A stretch of 64,000 nucleotides of DNA, taken from positions 1 through 64,000 of the forward strand of contig JAADGI010000007.1 of NCBI GenBank assembly GCA_013152415.1, read 5' to 3'. Shown piece after piece: positions 46,585-55,236 of this stretch. The stretch's first letter is position 1; every line of letters begins with the position of its first letter. The notes under the pieces are model-generated. The model worked only from the letters and a program-made list of their open reading frames with translations, had not been told where the DNA came from and did not search any database. Both the position numbers and the translations under genes were made by a program. The DNA is from Gammaproteobacteria bacterium (GTDB lineage Bacteria > Pseudomonadota > Gammaproteobacteria > HyVt-429).

Positions 46585-47000
46585 TAGGTATTTTAATTTT
46601 GGCCCCCAAATCCATGGGCCAGGGCCTGGTAGAGGCCGCCACCCACATTCTGGGCGCAACCCCGCCTCAGATTGAACTGTTGGCGGTAAGCGATACCATC
46701 GAGACACTCAAACACCTCCGCGTCGATGCCCAGGAGGCCATTTACAGGCTGGATACGGGTGAAGGAGTCATCATACTTGCCGATATTTTTGGCGCATCCC
46801 ACACCAATGAGGCCTGCAGGCTCCTTCAACCTGGTCGCGTCGATTTGGTCTCCGGGGTCAACCTGCCCATGTTGGTTCGAGCACTCAACCACCGCCAATT
46901 GCGCCTGGATGCACTCGTCACCAAAGCCAGCAGTGGCGGTAGAGACGGTATCGTCTGTGCCAGCCATCGCACCACCAACACAAACCCGGATGCCGCATGA
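46581..47000 (+). CDS. PTS EIIA(Man)-family protein lacking its active histidine
   Basis: A 139-residue member of the mannose-type EIIA fold (MIGILI start; GVIILADIFGASHTNEA and VDLVSGVNLPMLVRAL are typical). In active relatives the first strand is followed by a T-H-G motif whose histidine accepts phosphate from HPr. Here the codons read GCC CCC AAA (A8-P9-K10), so the histidine is absent, with H22 too far away to replace it. The rest of the fold looks intact and no frameshift is seen. The gene is embedded in rapZ-ptsH with ATGA overlaps on both sides. It may act as a non-phosphorylatable partner protein. Confidence 0.9.
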   Translation: MIGILILAPKSMGQGLVEAATHILGATPPQIELLAVSDTIETLKHLRVDAQEAIYRLDTGEGVIILADIFGASHTNEACRLLQPGRVDLVSGVNLPMLVRALNHRQLRLDALVTKASSGGRDGIVCASHRTTNTNPDAA

Positions 47001-47266
47001 CTCGTACCAAACTTAAAATAATCAATAAGCTGGGGCTACACGCACGTGCAGCAGCTAAACTGGTGGCCACGGCCTCACAGTTTGAATGCACCATATTAAT
47101 CGTGCACAACGACTCGGAAGTTAACGGGAAAAGTATCATGGGGATCATGATGCTCGCTGCCGGTATTGACTCCGAATTGGAGTTGATCACCCAAGGCACT
47201 GATGAACAGGCAGCGGCCGACGCCATCAAGGCCCTGGTCGATGATCGCTTCGGCGAGGACGAATAG
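46997..47266 (+). CDS. ptsH: Phosphocarrier protein HPr
   Basis: Small phosphocarrier between EI and EIIA proteins. It has 89 residues. H15 (KLGLHARAAAKL) is the phosphotransfer histidine and S46 (VNGKSIMGIMML) is the HprK target; both are intact. The start overlaps the preceding EIIA gene and the stop overlaps the ptsI start. Confidence 0.96.
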   Translation: MTRTKLKIINKLGLHARAAAKLVATASQFECTILIVHNDSEVNGKSIMGIMMLAAGIDSELELITQGTDEQAAADAIKALVDDRFGEDE

Positions 47267-49005
47267 TGTTCGCCCTGTATGGCTCCGGGGTAGGTAAAGG
47301 CATAGCCATCGGCAAGGCCTTCGTGTTACATCGCGATCAGGTCGAGATACCCGAATATGTACTTCCTAAATATTTGTTAGAAGAAGAAGTTGAGCGCTTC
47401 CATCACGCGGTTCAACAGGCCCGCGAACAACTCACCGCGATCACTCAACATATCCCCGAAGGCGCCCCACCTGAGACAGCAGGATTTATGGATGCCCATT
47501 TACTCATGCTTGAAGATCGCATGCTATTAGAGGCCACCATCAAGACCATTCGTGAAGAGCGATACAATGCAGAATGGGCACTGAAGGTACATAGCGACAC
47601 CTTGATAGCCGTATTTGACAAAATGGAGGACCCCTATCTACGCAACAAAAAAATAGACATCCACCAAGTGGTGGATCGGGTGCAACGCAACCTATTGATG
47701 GTACAGGATCAGGAACACGACCGTGTGCTGGATGGCCTGGATGGACACATAGTGGTTGCCAATGACCTCACCCCAGCAGATACCGTCATGCTAAAAAATC
47801 ATCGCATCGGGGCATTTGTCACCAACCTGGGCAGCCCCATTTCCCATACTGCCATTTTGGCCCGTGGCCTGCGTATACCTGCAATAGTAGGTTTGCATGG
47901 TGCAGTACGTTACATCCGGGATGGCGACTCACTCATCATTGACGGTAAGCAAGGTTCGCTCATTATTGACCCGGACAACCGCTTGTTAAAGGAATTCCGC
48001 GCCCACAAACGCCAGATAGACCGTCTACGTGCAGAATTGCAAACACTAAAGTCCCGTTTGCCCGTTACTCAGGATGCCCAACAAATCGACTTGATGGCCA
48101 ACATCGAATTACCCGGTGACGTTAAAGCCGTCAAAAAAGTAGCTGCTGCGGGTGTAGGGCTCTATCGCACAGAGTATCTCTTCATGAACAAGGGTACTGT
48201 GCCCACAGAATCTGATCACTACAACGCCTATATCCGTGTCATTAAATCCATGGGCGACATGCCGATCACCATTCGTACCATGGACCTGGGTACCGATAAA
48301 CAGGTCAACGGCATCACGGGGGCTGAAAACCAGGGCGTCAATCCAGCACTGGGTTTGCGTGCCATCAGGCTGTGCCTGCAGGACCCGCAGCTTTTTAAAC
48401 CACAACTACGGGCCATATTACGGGCCTCTGCCCATGGCAAGATCAGGCTCATGATACCCATGGTATCCAGCCTTGATGAACTCGATCAAACGCTCGATAT
48501 CATAGAAGAGAGCAAACGTGACCTCGACCGCAAACATCAAAAATACGATCCCAATTTACCCGTAGGGGGGATGATCGAGGTCCCCGCAGCGGCAATCTCA
48601 GCAGACCTGTTTGCAGAGCACCTGGATTTTCTCTCCATCGGCACCAACGACCTGATTCAATACACCCTGGCCATTGACCGTGTAGACGACACGGTCAACT
48701 ATCTATACGACCCCCTGCACCCGTCCGTATTGCGACTCATCAAGATGACCATAGACGCCGGTAATAAGGCTCACATTCCCGTTGCCATGTGCGGCGAGAT
48801 GGCAGGCGACACCACCTATACCCGTCTACTGCTTGGTATGGGTCTGCGCAATTTCAGCATGGATGCGGAAAATCTCCTCGAAATCAAAAAAATCATTATT
48901 GACAGCAATAGTAATCGCCTTGCCACCCAGGCGGAACAAGTGCTGCAGGCAACGAGCAGCAATGAAGTGCACCGCTTGGTACATGAAATCAATCAGGGCG
49001 ATTGA
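47266..49005 (+). CDS. ptsI: PTS enzyme I
   Basis: Phosphotransferase that moves phosphate from PEP to HPr. It has 579 residues. The swivelling-domain histidine is H194 in GSPISHTAILARGL; the C-terminal PEP-binding barrel shows GVGLYRTEYLFM, MIPMVSSLDEL, GMIEVPAAA and the catalytic cysteine in VAMCGEMAGD. Without an N-terminal GAF domain it is the sugar-type EI, not EI(Ntr). Start is GTG, overlapping the ptsH stop by one base. No sugar permease is nearby, so the system is probably regulatory. Confidence 0.96.
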   Translation: MFALYGSGVGKGIAIGKAFVLHRDQVEIPEYVLPKYLLEEEVERFHHAVQQAREQLTAITQHIPEGAPPETAGFMDAHLLMLEDRMLLEATIKTIREERYNAEWALKVHSDTLIAVFDKMEDPYLRNKKIDIHQVVDRVQRNLLMVQDQEHDRVLDGLDGHIVVANDLTPADTVMLKNHRIGAFVTNLGSPISHTAILARGLRIPAIVGLHGAVRYIRDGDSLIIDGKQGSLIIDPDNRLLKEFRAHKRQIDRLRAELQTLKSRLPVTQDAQQIDLMANIELPGDVKAVKKVAAAGVGLYRTEYLFMNKGTVPTESDHYNAYIRVIKSMGDMPITIRTMDLGTDKQVNGITGAENQGVNPALGLRAIRLCLQDPQLFKPQLRAILRASAHGKIRLMIPMVSSLDELDQTLDIIEESKRDLDRKHQKYDPNLPVGGMIEVPAAAISADLFAEHLDFLSIGTNDLIQYTLAIDRVDDTVNYLYDPLHPSVLRLIKMTIDAGNKAHIPVAMCGEMAGDTTYTRLLLGMGLRNFSMDAENLLEIKKIIIDSNSNRLATQAEQVLQATSSNEVHRLVHEINQGD

Positions 49006-49008
49006 CAG

Positions 49009-50364
49009 ATGAGTCAGGACAATAACAAGGAACACACTGACCGCCTCAGTGAATTGCTGGAGGCCCTCAAACAGGGGTCTCTGGATGACATCCGTCGTCT
49101 GCTTGCCGATCTACATCCTGCCGATATTGCCCACCTGCTGGAAGGGACACCACTCGATCAGCGCCTGATAGCATGGGAACTGGTGCAAGCACCGATACAA
49201 GGTGAGATTCTTCTCGAGGTATCTGAAGGGGTACGTGACGATCTCATTGAGGCCATGGACAGCCGTGCTGTAGTGGATGCGGTGCGCCATCTGGACACGG
49301 ATGAAATTGCCGATCTGCTTCCAGACCTACCGGACGAAGTGGTTGCGGAAATCCTTTTTACCCTGGACCGTGAGGACCGGCAACGCCTCGACACGGTCTT
49401 GTCCTACCCGGAAGACACCGCCGGGGGACTGATGAACCTGGACATGGTCACGGTGCGCGACAGCGTGTCGCTAGAGGTGGTGCTGCGCTACCTGCGTCGT
49501 CGTGGTGATTTACCCGAATCCACCAACAAACTATTTGTTGTGGACTGGAACAACCGATTAGTGGGTAGCTTGCAACTCACCACCCTTCTGGGCAGTGACC
49601 TCAAAAAACGTGTCCATGATGTTATGACCCAGGATGTGGTGTCATTCCAATCTATGACCCCAGATCGGGACGTCGCCGCAGCCTTCGAACGTTACAATCT
49701 CATCACCGCCCCAGTGGTGGATACCGAAAATCGTATTCTCGGTCGCATCACTGTAGACGATGTGGTGGACGTGATCCGTGAACAGGCCGATCAAGCCGTA
49801 TTGGCCAGGGCCGGTCTAAGTGTCGAAAATGACATCTTTGCCTCGGTCTCTGAAAGCACAAAGAACCGCGCACTCTGGCTCGGGGTCAATCTGATTACTG
49901 CCTTTATCGCCTCTTGGGTCATTGGTCACTTTGAAACCACCCTCTCCAAAATGGTGGCCCTGGCCGTGCTCATGCCCATTGTGGCCAGCATGGGCGGCAA
50001 TGCTGGCACCCAAACACTCACCCTTATCATCCGTGGTCTGGCCCTGGGCACCATCACCGGAGCCAACGCTCATAAAGTCATCAAAAAAGAACTCATGGTG
50101 GGCGGTCTCAATGGCATCATCTGGGCTCTGGTGGTCGCCCTGGTCGCCACCCTTTGGTTCGACGATATTCTTCTGGGTGTGATTATTGGTGTGGCCATGA
50201 TATTCAACATGATCACCGCCGCCCTGGCCGGAGTGCTGCTACCCATCATGCTCAATCGCCTTGGCATCGACCCTGCCCTGGCCGGTACCGTGGCCCTGAC
50301 GACCATTACTGACGTCATTGGCTTTCTATCTTTTTTGGGTCTTGCTGCGCTATTTTTGGTTTAA
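49009..50364 (+). CDS. mgtE: Magnesium transporter MgtE
   Basis: Magnesium channel/transporter gated by internal magnesium. It has 451 residues: an N-domain of helical repeats (about 1-130; LHPADIAHLLEGTP), two CBS domains (about 135-255; MTQDVVSFQSMTPDRDV and RITVDDVVDVI), a connecting helix and five C-terminal transmembrane helices with the pore motif ASMGGNAGTQTLTL. It starts 3 bases after ptsI, so it belongs to the end of this transcription unit. Confidence 0.96.
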   Translation: MSQDNNKEHTDRLSELLEALKQGSLDDIRRLLADLHPADIAHLLEGTPLDQRLIAWELVQAPIQGEILLEVSEGVRDDLIEAMDSRAVVDAVRHLDTDEIADLLPDLPDEVVAEILFTLDREDRQRLDTVLSYPEDTAGGLMNLDMVTVRDSVSLEVVLRYLRRRGDLPESTNKLFVVDWNNRLVGSLQLTTLLGSDLKKRVHDVMTQDVVSFQSMTPDRDVAAAFERYNLITAPVVDTENRILGRITVDDVVDVIREQADQAVLARAGLSVENDIFASVSESTKNRALWLGVNLITAFIASWVIGHFETTLSKMVALAVLMPIVASMGGNAGTQTLTLIIRGLALGTITGANAHKVIKKELMVGGLNGIIWALVVALVATLWFDDILLGVIIGVAMIFNMITAALAGVLLPIMLNRLGIDPALAGTVALTTITDVIGFLSFLGLAALFLV

Positions 50365-50378
50365 AACTTCTCGCCATC

Positions 50379-50406
50379 GACTTCAATACCCCTTGGGGGG
50401 AAGTCG
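50379..50406. other. Convergent hairpin after mgtE
   Basis: GACTTC...CCCC TT GGGG...GAAGTC forms a strong stem between mgtE and the convergent STAS-like gene. No clear T-run follows on either strand, so its role in termination is unproven. Confidence 0.4.
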
Positions 50407-50442
50407 TGACCCGTCACCACCAAGCACGAGACTTCACATGCT

Positions 50443-50817
50443 TCACTCGTGAGCACCACCTAATATCCATTTTTTTGAAGCCTCCAATTCACCGAAGGAA
50501 AAACCTTTAATCTCCGCATTAACGAAATGACTGGCAATATGCTCAGCAAACCCTGCTATGGGAGAATCTGTCACAAAGGCAACATGAGAGACCTTTTTAT
50601 GATGCTCCCGAATAAATTCTAAATGCTTTATTAGTGCTGCAAATGAATCCCATCCAGGAAATGTCCTGACACGAATTATGATGCCATTCAACTTCCCAGT
50701 CTTCTCAATATACGGATCAACTACTGCAGCAACAGATTTAAAATCGTTTTCAGATAATTCCCCATCAGGCTCTAAGAGGGCGATACCTTCTATTTCATTT
50801 AAATTAACGACCAACAT
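50443..50817 (-). CDS. SpoIIAA-like (STAS/SEC14-type) protein
   Basis: A 124-residue cytoplasmic protein resembling the SpoIIAA-like family: ALLEPDGELSENDFKSVAAVVDPYIEK, then IIIRVRTFPGWDSFAALIKHLEFI and VAFVTDSPIAGFAEHIASHFV. Family members bind lipid-like ligands or act as anti-anti-sigma relatives, but none is well understood. It is collinear with the TPR gene upstream, 45 bases away. It may be the last gene of the redox operon or an independent gene. Confidence 0.8.
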   Translation of the reverse strand: MLVVNLNEIEGIALLEPDGELSENDFKSVAAVVDPYIEKTGKLNGIIIRVRTFPGWDSFAALIKHLEFIREHHKKVSHVAFVTDSPIAGFAEHIASHFVNAEIKGFSFGELEASKKWILGGAHE

Positions 50818-50862
50818 CAGCTCTCTCCTCTATTTAAAAACCCTAAGCTGTTTAGGCTATTT

Positions 50863-51669
50863 CTACTGAATAGAGATTCTCTCAGACCAGTTGCCTTCGG
50901 GCAGAAATTCCGCCTCATCACGAACCACCTTGGCTTCCCCGCTACGGCCCAGGCTATCCAAGATCTGCGCTTTCAGCAGCAGGGCATTGCGATCATTCGG
51001 ACGCATGCTGATAGCCTGATCGACCACGGGTAGGGCTGCTTTAGCATTGTCGGTAATGAAGTAAGCCATGGCCAGATTATGATAGGCCTTTTGGTAGCTT
51101 GGGTCGAGCTTGATAGTGGCACTGAAATGCCCAATCGCCTTGACCGGTTCCTCGCGCAAGGCATAGACCACACCCAGGTCATCGTGGGCCTCTGCATTAG
51201 CAGGATTCAGGACCACGGCCTTACTCAAATCTCGAAAGGCATGTTCACGATCGCCCTTCCACAGATACCGCACCCCACGCTTTGTGTAGGCCAGAGAACT
51301 ATCTGGATGGCGTTCAATATAGACCGTCAGGTCATCAATGCCGGCATCGATTTCACCATTGCGTCCGCGTGCCATGCCACGGCCAAAGTACGCAAGATCT
51401 GTTGCCTCATCCAGATCAAGGGCCTTTGAAAAATCCCAGATTGCACTATCAAAGTCGTGCATCAAAAAATAGATATTGCCCCGCTGCACATAGACATTCG
51501 CCTGGCCGGGGTGTTGCAAAAGTTGTTGGGAATAACGCGCAACCAAGGCCTCAGCCTGTTCCCTTGAATCCAGCCCCTCCACCCACTGCAAGGCAACGCT
51601 GCGGCCACTGAACAGCAACAAACAACACATCATCACTCCAGCCATACGACTGTGGGCAGTCAAAATCAT
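50863..51669 (-). CDS. Periplasmic TPR protein
   Basis: A 268-residue protein with a signal peptide (about 1-29, including MAGVMMCCLLLFSGRSVA) and a series of tetratricopeptide repeats: NVYVQRGNIYFLMHDFDSAIWDFSKAL, AYTKRGVRYLWKGDREHAFRDLSKAV, EAHDDLGVVYALREEPVKAIGHF and KAYHNLAMAYFITDNAKAALPV are successive units. ATG 51669 is chosen for the signal peptide; the frame is open to 51717. It probably scaffolds partners in the periplasm. Neighbours are the TlpA-like gene upstream and the STAS-like gene downstream. Confidence 0.85.
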   Translation of the reverse strand: MILTAHSRMAGVMMCCLLLFSGRSVALQWVEGLDSREQAEALVARYSQQLLQHPGQANVYVQRGNIYFLMHDFDSAIWDFSKALDLDEATDLAYFGRGMARGRNGEIDAGIDDLTVYIERHPDSSLAYTKRGVRYLWKGDREHAFRDLSKAVVLNPANAEAHDDLGVVYALREEPVKAIGHFSATIKLDPSYQKAYHNLAMAYFITDNAKAALPVVDQAISMRPNDRNALLLKAQILDSLGRSGEAKVVRDEAEFLPEGNWSERISIQ

Positions 51670-51742
51670 AACCGTCCTGCTTCGCGGGCAACCATGCCCG
51701 CATGGGTGTGGGTACAACTACTAGGACGTCATAGATGAATAA

Positions 51743-52291
51743 TTATTCCCTTCTTGGGCGAAGCAGGAGACGAATCAAGGCCTGACCATCTGCACCTGCC
51801 CAATCTCTTGCCCCCAGAGCACGGCCGAGGAATTTACCGTCTCGTCCAATCAAATACGTCATGGGCAGCGCCTTGACTTCATAGGTATTGCGCACGATAC
51901 CCTCTGGATCAAGTGGGACAGGAAAGGTGAAACCGCCGCTACGGATATAGGTGCTGACCACTGTTTCTTTGCCACGGTCTGCGGCCACGGCCAGAACCAC
52001 GAAACCATCGTCTTTAAACTTTAGCCACAGCGACTCCAGGGCTGGCATTTCATGGCGGCAAGGTGCACAAAAGGTTGCCCAGAAATTTACCAATACCAGC
52101 TTTCCACGATAATCGGAGAGATTTATCTCCCTGCCATTGATATCTTGCAAGTGAAAATTCGGCGCGGATATGTGCTGCTTTGGAACTGTAATATTCAAAG
52201 CCGCAAAGTAGTCACTCAATGAATCAGCATAACTGGGTACAGTGGGCAATACCAGCAGCAGGGTAAAGATGTAGCGCCAAAAATAACTCAT
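51743..52291 (-). CDS. TlpA/ResA-like thioredoxin
   Basis: A 183-residue exported thiol-disulfide protein. The signal peptide (1-22, WRYIFTLLLVLPTVPSYA) precedes an AhpC/TSA-Redoxin fold with the redox motif CAPC (75-78) in VNFWATFCAPCRHEMPALE and the cis-proline in VKALPMTYLIG. Relatives reduce apocytochrome c or copper-binding partners. ATG 52291 is chosen with AGGGAT next to it; the frame is open 22 codons more. Its neighbour is a c-type cytochrome, which fits a role in haem or metal thiol chemistry. Confidence 0.9.
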   Translation of the reverse strand: MSYFWRYIFTLLLVLPTVPSYADSLSDYFAALNITVPKQHISAPNFHLQDINGREINLSDYRGKLVLVNFWATFCAPCRHEMPALESLWLKFKDDGFVVLAVAADRGKETVVSTYIRSGGFTFPVPLDPEGIVRNTYEVKALPMTYLIGRDGKFLGRALGARDWAGADGQALIRLLLRPRRE

Positions 52292-52307
52292 ATCCCTACA
52301 GCAAAGC

Positions 52308-52595
52308 TCATCGACTGTGAGTTTTGAGGTAAGCCAAGATGGCCTGCTTGTCGGCATGACTCAGCACAGTCATGCTACGCTCCCGCATCCGCTGTTCCAT
52401 CACCGGTAATACATTTTTCCAACCCTGAAAGGATAGGCGCTGTGGATGGGGTACTGCATGACAACCCCCGCACCGGGTTACATAGGTTTTTGCCTGTGTA
52501 CTGCTGATGTCCGGCAACGAAGTGACTGAACGTGTCACCCCACCACTGCAAGCGGTCATAAAAATGACGGCTGTTAATGCGAGAATATTTTTCAT
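52308..52595 (-). CDS. Small monohaem cytochrome c lipoprotein
   Basis: A 95-residue protein. Signal peptide ends at FMTAC16, a lipobox-like site suggesting a lipid anchor; haem attachment is CGGCH (42-46). The remaining sequence is helical with methionines (VMEQRMRERSM) that could supply the axial ligand. It lies 1 base after the outer-membrane protein gene and before the TlpA-like gene. No partner enzyme is identified. Confidence 0.85.
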   Translation of the reverse strand: MKNILALTAVIFMTACSGGVTRSVTSLPDISSTQAKTYVTRCGGCHAVPHPQRLSFQGWKNVLPVMEQRMRERSMTVLSHADKQAILAYLKTHSR

Positions 52596-52596
52596 A

Positions 52597-53781
52597 TCAA
52601 AACCCTAATTTGCCTTTACTGGTTTTTTTGTCGAAGCCATAGCGCCGGCTCTTTTTTGTTGGGATTTCCAGATACCATGTCAACATGACACGGTAATCCT
52701 GCTCCAATTGCGGACCATTCAGATTACGATACAGCGGTATCCCCAGATTGAAATCGACGATATGCAAAGGTGCGGGTTGCCATTGAAAACCTACAGTAAC
52801 GAAGGTCTGGGTGCCGCCATAGTGGTGGCCATCCCATAAGGGTGTGGCAAAAGGTGAAAGGGGATCGCCCCGGGTCACCCGTCCTGAAGCACCCGTCCTG
52901 GACTCATCGGCCTCACCACGAATCTTGCCCTGGTACTGCGTATTGAGTTGAATTTGGCCCACCAAATTATAACGAAACTGGTACATCCCATAGAGATCAA
53001 GACGAAACTCATTCCCCAGCCGATAATTTCGCTCATTATCATACAGACGGGCGGTGTAGACTGCGTTGACACCCCACCACCAGGGTGAGCGTGATGCCTG
53101 ATAAAGGGCACCAAGTGTGGGATCAAACGTACCAGAACCGAGCTGCATACTATAAGGCAACAGTTCCTGTTGACGCATCACCAGCGGATGATTTGTGTTG
53201 CGTGCATTGATAGAGCCCGTGGGCAGATTCAGACCAAACAACAGAGAAGCCTGACGTGTTGGGATCAGAGGATCATCGGTAAATAATCGATACTTGCCCA
53301 TTAACATGGTATCGCCAATACCGTCAGATTTCATGGCAAAGCCTTCCTGACCGGTCACACCCTGCATTGCCTTGTTGAACTTCATACCCATGCTGTTCTG
53401 CTTCCACATAAACATGACACCGGCAAAGAAATCGTCCGTAAAACTGTAGCCCCCCGTCAGATGAAACATATTCATATCCATATCTGTAGGGACGGCCATA
53501 AATTTTCCCGTGGGCTGACCCATCATCACAGGCATCCCCAGCAGGCTCCCCACAGCCACCCTGTTGGTCCCATCACGCAGCCCGTCCATACGCATGAACA
53601 TGGGGCTGATCTTGATGCGAAACTCATGGGTTTCGGGAATACCGCCACCGGGAATATTCATGGGCATATTGCCACCACATTTACCACAACACAGACCAAC
53701 ATAAGCCTGTGCACTGGTGTATCCCAGCACAAAGATCATTCCGATCACAGCTTGCATTGCACACAATAATTTTCTCGACAT
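52597..53781 (-). CDS. Outer-membrane beta-barrel protein with Cys/Met-rich N-terminus
   Basis: A 394-residue exported protein. The signal peptide (1-26) is followed by GLCCGKCGGNMPMNIPGGG, in which C31, C32 and C35 and closely spaced methionines resemble copper ligands. More methionines follow (FMRMDG; GMPVMMGQP; DMDMNMF). The remainder alternates aromatic beta strands with turns (YSFTDDFFAGVMFMWKQ; DTMLMGKYRLF; LLFGLNLPTGSI), fitting the COG4313-type transporter/phenol-degradation barrel group. Substrate is unknown. It heads the operon opposite regB, sharing a RegA-type operator. Confidence 0.75.
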   Translation of the reverse strand: MSRKLLCAMQAVIGMIFVLGYTSAQAYVGLCCGKCGGNMPMNIPGGGIPETHEFRIKISPMFMRMDGLRDGTNRVAVGSLLGMPVMMGQPTGKFMAVPTDMDMNMFHLTGGYSFTDDFFAGVMFMWKQNSMGMKFNKAMQGVTGQEGFAMKSDGIGDTMLMGKYRLFTDDPLIPTRQASLLFGLNLPTGSINARNTNHPLVMRQQELLPYSMQLGSGTFDPTLGALYQASRSPWWWGVNAVYTARLYDNERNYRLGNEFRLDLYGMYQFRYNLVGQIQLNTQYQGKIRGEADESRTGASGRVTRGDPLSPFATPLWDGHHYGGTQTFVTVGFQWQPAPLHIVDFNLGIPLYRNLNGPQLEQDYRVMLTWYLEIPTKKSRRYGFDKKTSKGKLGF

Positions 53782-53856
53782 GGACGCTATCCTGATAAGG
53801 GATTTACCTTGCGAGGGATACTAGCAATGGCGCTGCGTAGACGGAATGTGGCACAG

Positions 53857-53877
53857 TGTCGCGCGACAATTTGTCGC
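53857..53877. promoter_or_regulatory. RegA/PrrA-type operator
   Basis: GCGAC-AATTT-GTCGC (53863-53877) is a perfect dyad fitting the reported RegA/PrrA consensus GCGNC-N(0-10)-GNCGC. It overlaps a second palindrome TGTCGCGCGACA (53857-53868). It lies in the 165-base gap between the outer-membrane protein operon and regB, so RegA probably controls both. Confidence 0.6.
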
Positions 53878-53946
53878 ACCTGGTCCATAGTCGTATTTAA
53901 AAATCAATCATGATGATTAAATTTTTCTGTTACTATCCTGTCCATC

Positions 53947-55236
53947 ATGTTTACTGCCCCCGCCAACAACACCCATGTATCGACGACGCTGAACTTGCGT
54001 GGCTTACTCATCTTGCGAAGTGTCGGTATCGTAGGCCAATCTCTGGTCATTGGTGTGGCGATTAAATGGTTTGAGATTCCGTTACCCCTATCACCTCTGG
54101 CCATAGTTTTGATCGCTCTCGCCGCATGGAATGCGTTAACCTTATGGCGCGTCCACCACCCCAAACCGGTTCAAGATTGGGAATTTTTTGTTCAACTGCT
54201 TGTGGATGTCATGGGCTTGACAGGGGTACTTTATTTTTCCGGTGGCGCCACAAACCCTTTTGCCTGGTTTTTTCTGTTGCCACTCACCATCGCCGCAACG
54301 GTACTGCCCAAAACATGGGTCTGGACTATGGCCGGGATCACCACGGCGTGCTACTCACTGTTGATGTTGCACTATATCCCCCTGCACCCTGCTGAGATCT
54401 CGTACGCCGGTGGTTTTAAATTGCACGTATTCGGTATGTGGTTTGGATTCGTGCTCAGTGCAGGATTGGTTGCCTATTTCATTTCCGGTATGGCAAACAC
54501 CTTACGTGAGCGTGATCGAATCTTGGCCCAAGCCCGGGAACAGGCATTGCGTGATGAACGCCTGATAGCACTGGGGACACTCGCCACGGGGGCCGCCCAT
54601 GAATTGGGCACACCCTTAGGCACCATAGCCATCGTAACCGGTGAACTTGAGCGAGAATATCCAGCGGAGAAAGACCGTGACCTCAACGAAGGACTGGGGA
54701 TTATTCGAGATCAGATCACACGCTGCAAACATGCGTTGTCTGTGATTTCTGCCTCCGCAGGTGAGCTGCGCACAGAATCGGGCAAACCCGTTCCAGTTGA
54801 GGACTACCTCAAACAATTAGTAGCAGAATGGCGCAGCCAACGTCCGGGAATCAACCTGCAACATCACTTACAAGGCAAACAACCCTCACCCCGAATACTG
54901 GCAGAAAATATTCTAAACCAGGCACTGACCAACATCCTCAACAACGCAGCCGATGCATCCCCCGAATGCGTAGAATTGAATGCGCAATGGAACACCGATG
55001 AACTTGTGATTGAGATCAATGACTGCGGACCAGGGCTGAGTGCGGCAGCATCTGCAGCTGCAGGGAAGGACCTGTTCAGCACCAAAAAACAAGGTCTGGG
55101 GCTTGGACTGTTTTTGGCCCACGCCTCTATCGAACGCCTCGGTGGTGATATCACGCTGTTCAACCGTGAAGAAAGTGGTGTATGCACACGGATCGTTCTT
55201 CCTTTATCCGGACTGGCCACTAAAACACCCACATGA
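53947..55236 (+). CDS. regB: Redox-sensing histidine kinase, RegB/PrrB type
   Basis: Membrane sensor kinase that responds to the state of the quinone pool. It has 429 residues with about six N-terminal helices. The quinone-binding heptad GGATNPF is at 99-105; the phosphorylated H218 lies in GTLATGAAHELGTPLGTI; the redox cysteine C260 is in DQITRCKHAL; the ATPase N, G1 and G2 boxes (NILNNAADAS, DCGPGL, GLGLGLFLA) are present. All sensory hallmarks are intact. Its stop overlaps regA by four bases. Pseudomonad orthologues are called RoxS. Confidence 0.93.
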   Translation: MFTAPANNTHVSTTLNLRGLLILRSVGIVGQSLVIGVAIKWFEIPLPLSPLAIVLIALAAWNALTLWRVHHPKPVQDWEFFVQLLVDVMGLTGVLYFSGGATNPFAWFFLLPLTIAATVLPKTWVWTMAGITTACYSLLMLHYIPLHPAEISYAGGFKLHVFGMWFGFVLSAGLVAYFISGMANTLRERDRILAQAREQALRDERLIALGTLATGAAHELGTPLGTIAIVTGELEREYPAEKDRDLNEGLGIIRDQITRCKHALSVISASAGELRTESGKPVPVEDYLKQLVAEWRSQRPGINLQHHLQGKQPSPRILAENILNQALTNILNNAADASPECVELNAQWNTDELVIEINDCGPGLSAAASAAAGKDLFSTKKQGLGLGLFLAHASIERLGGDITLFNREESGVCTRIVLPLSGLATKTPT

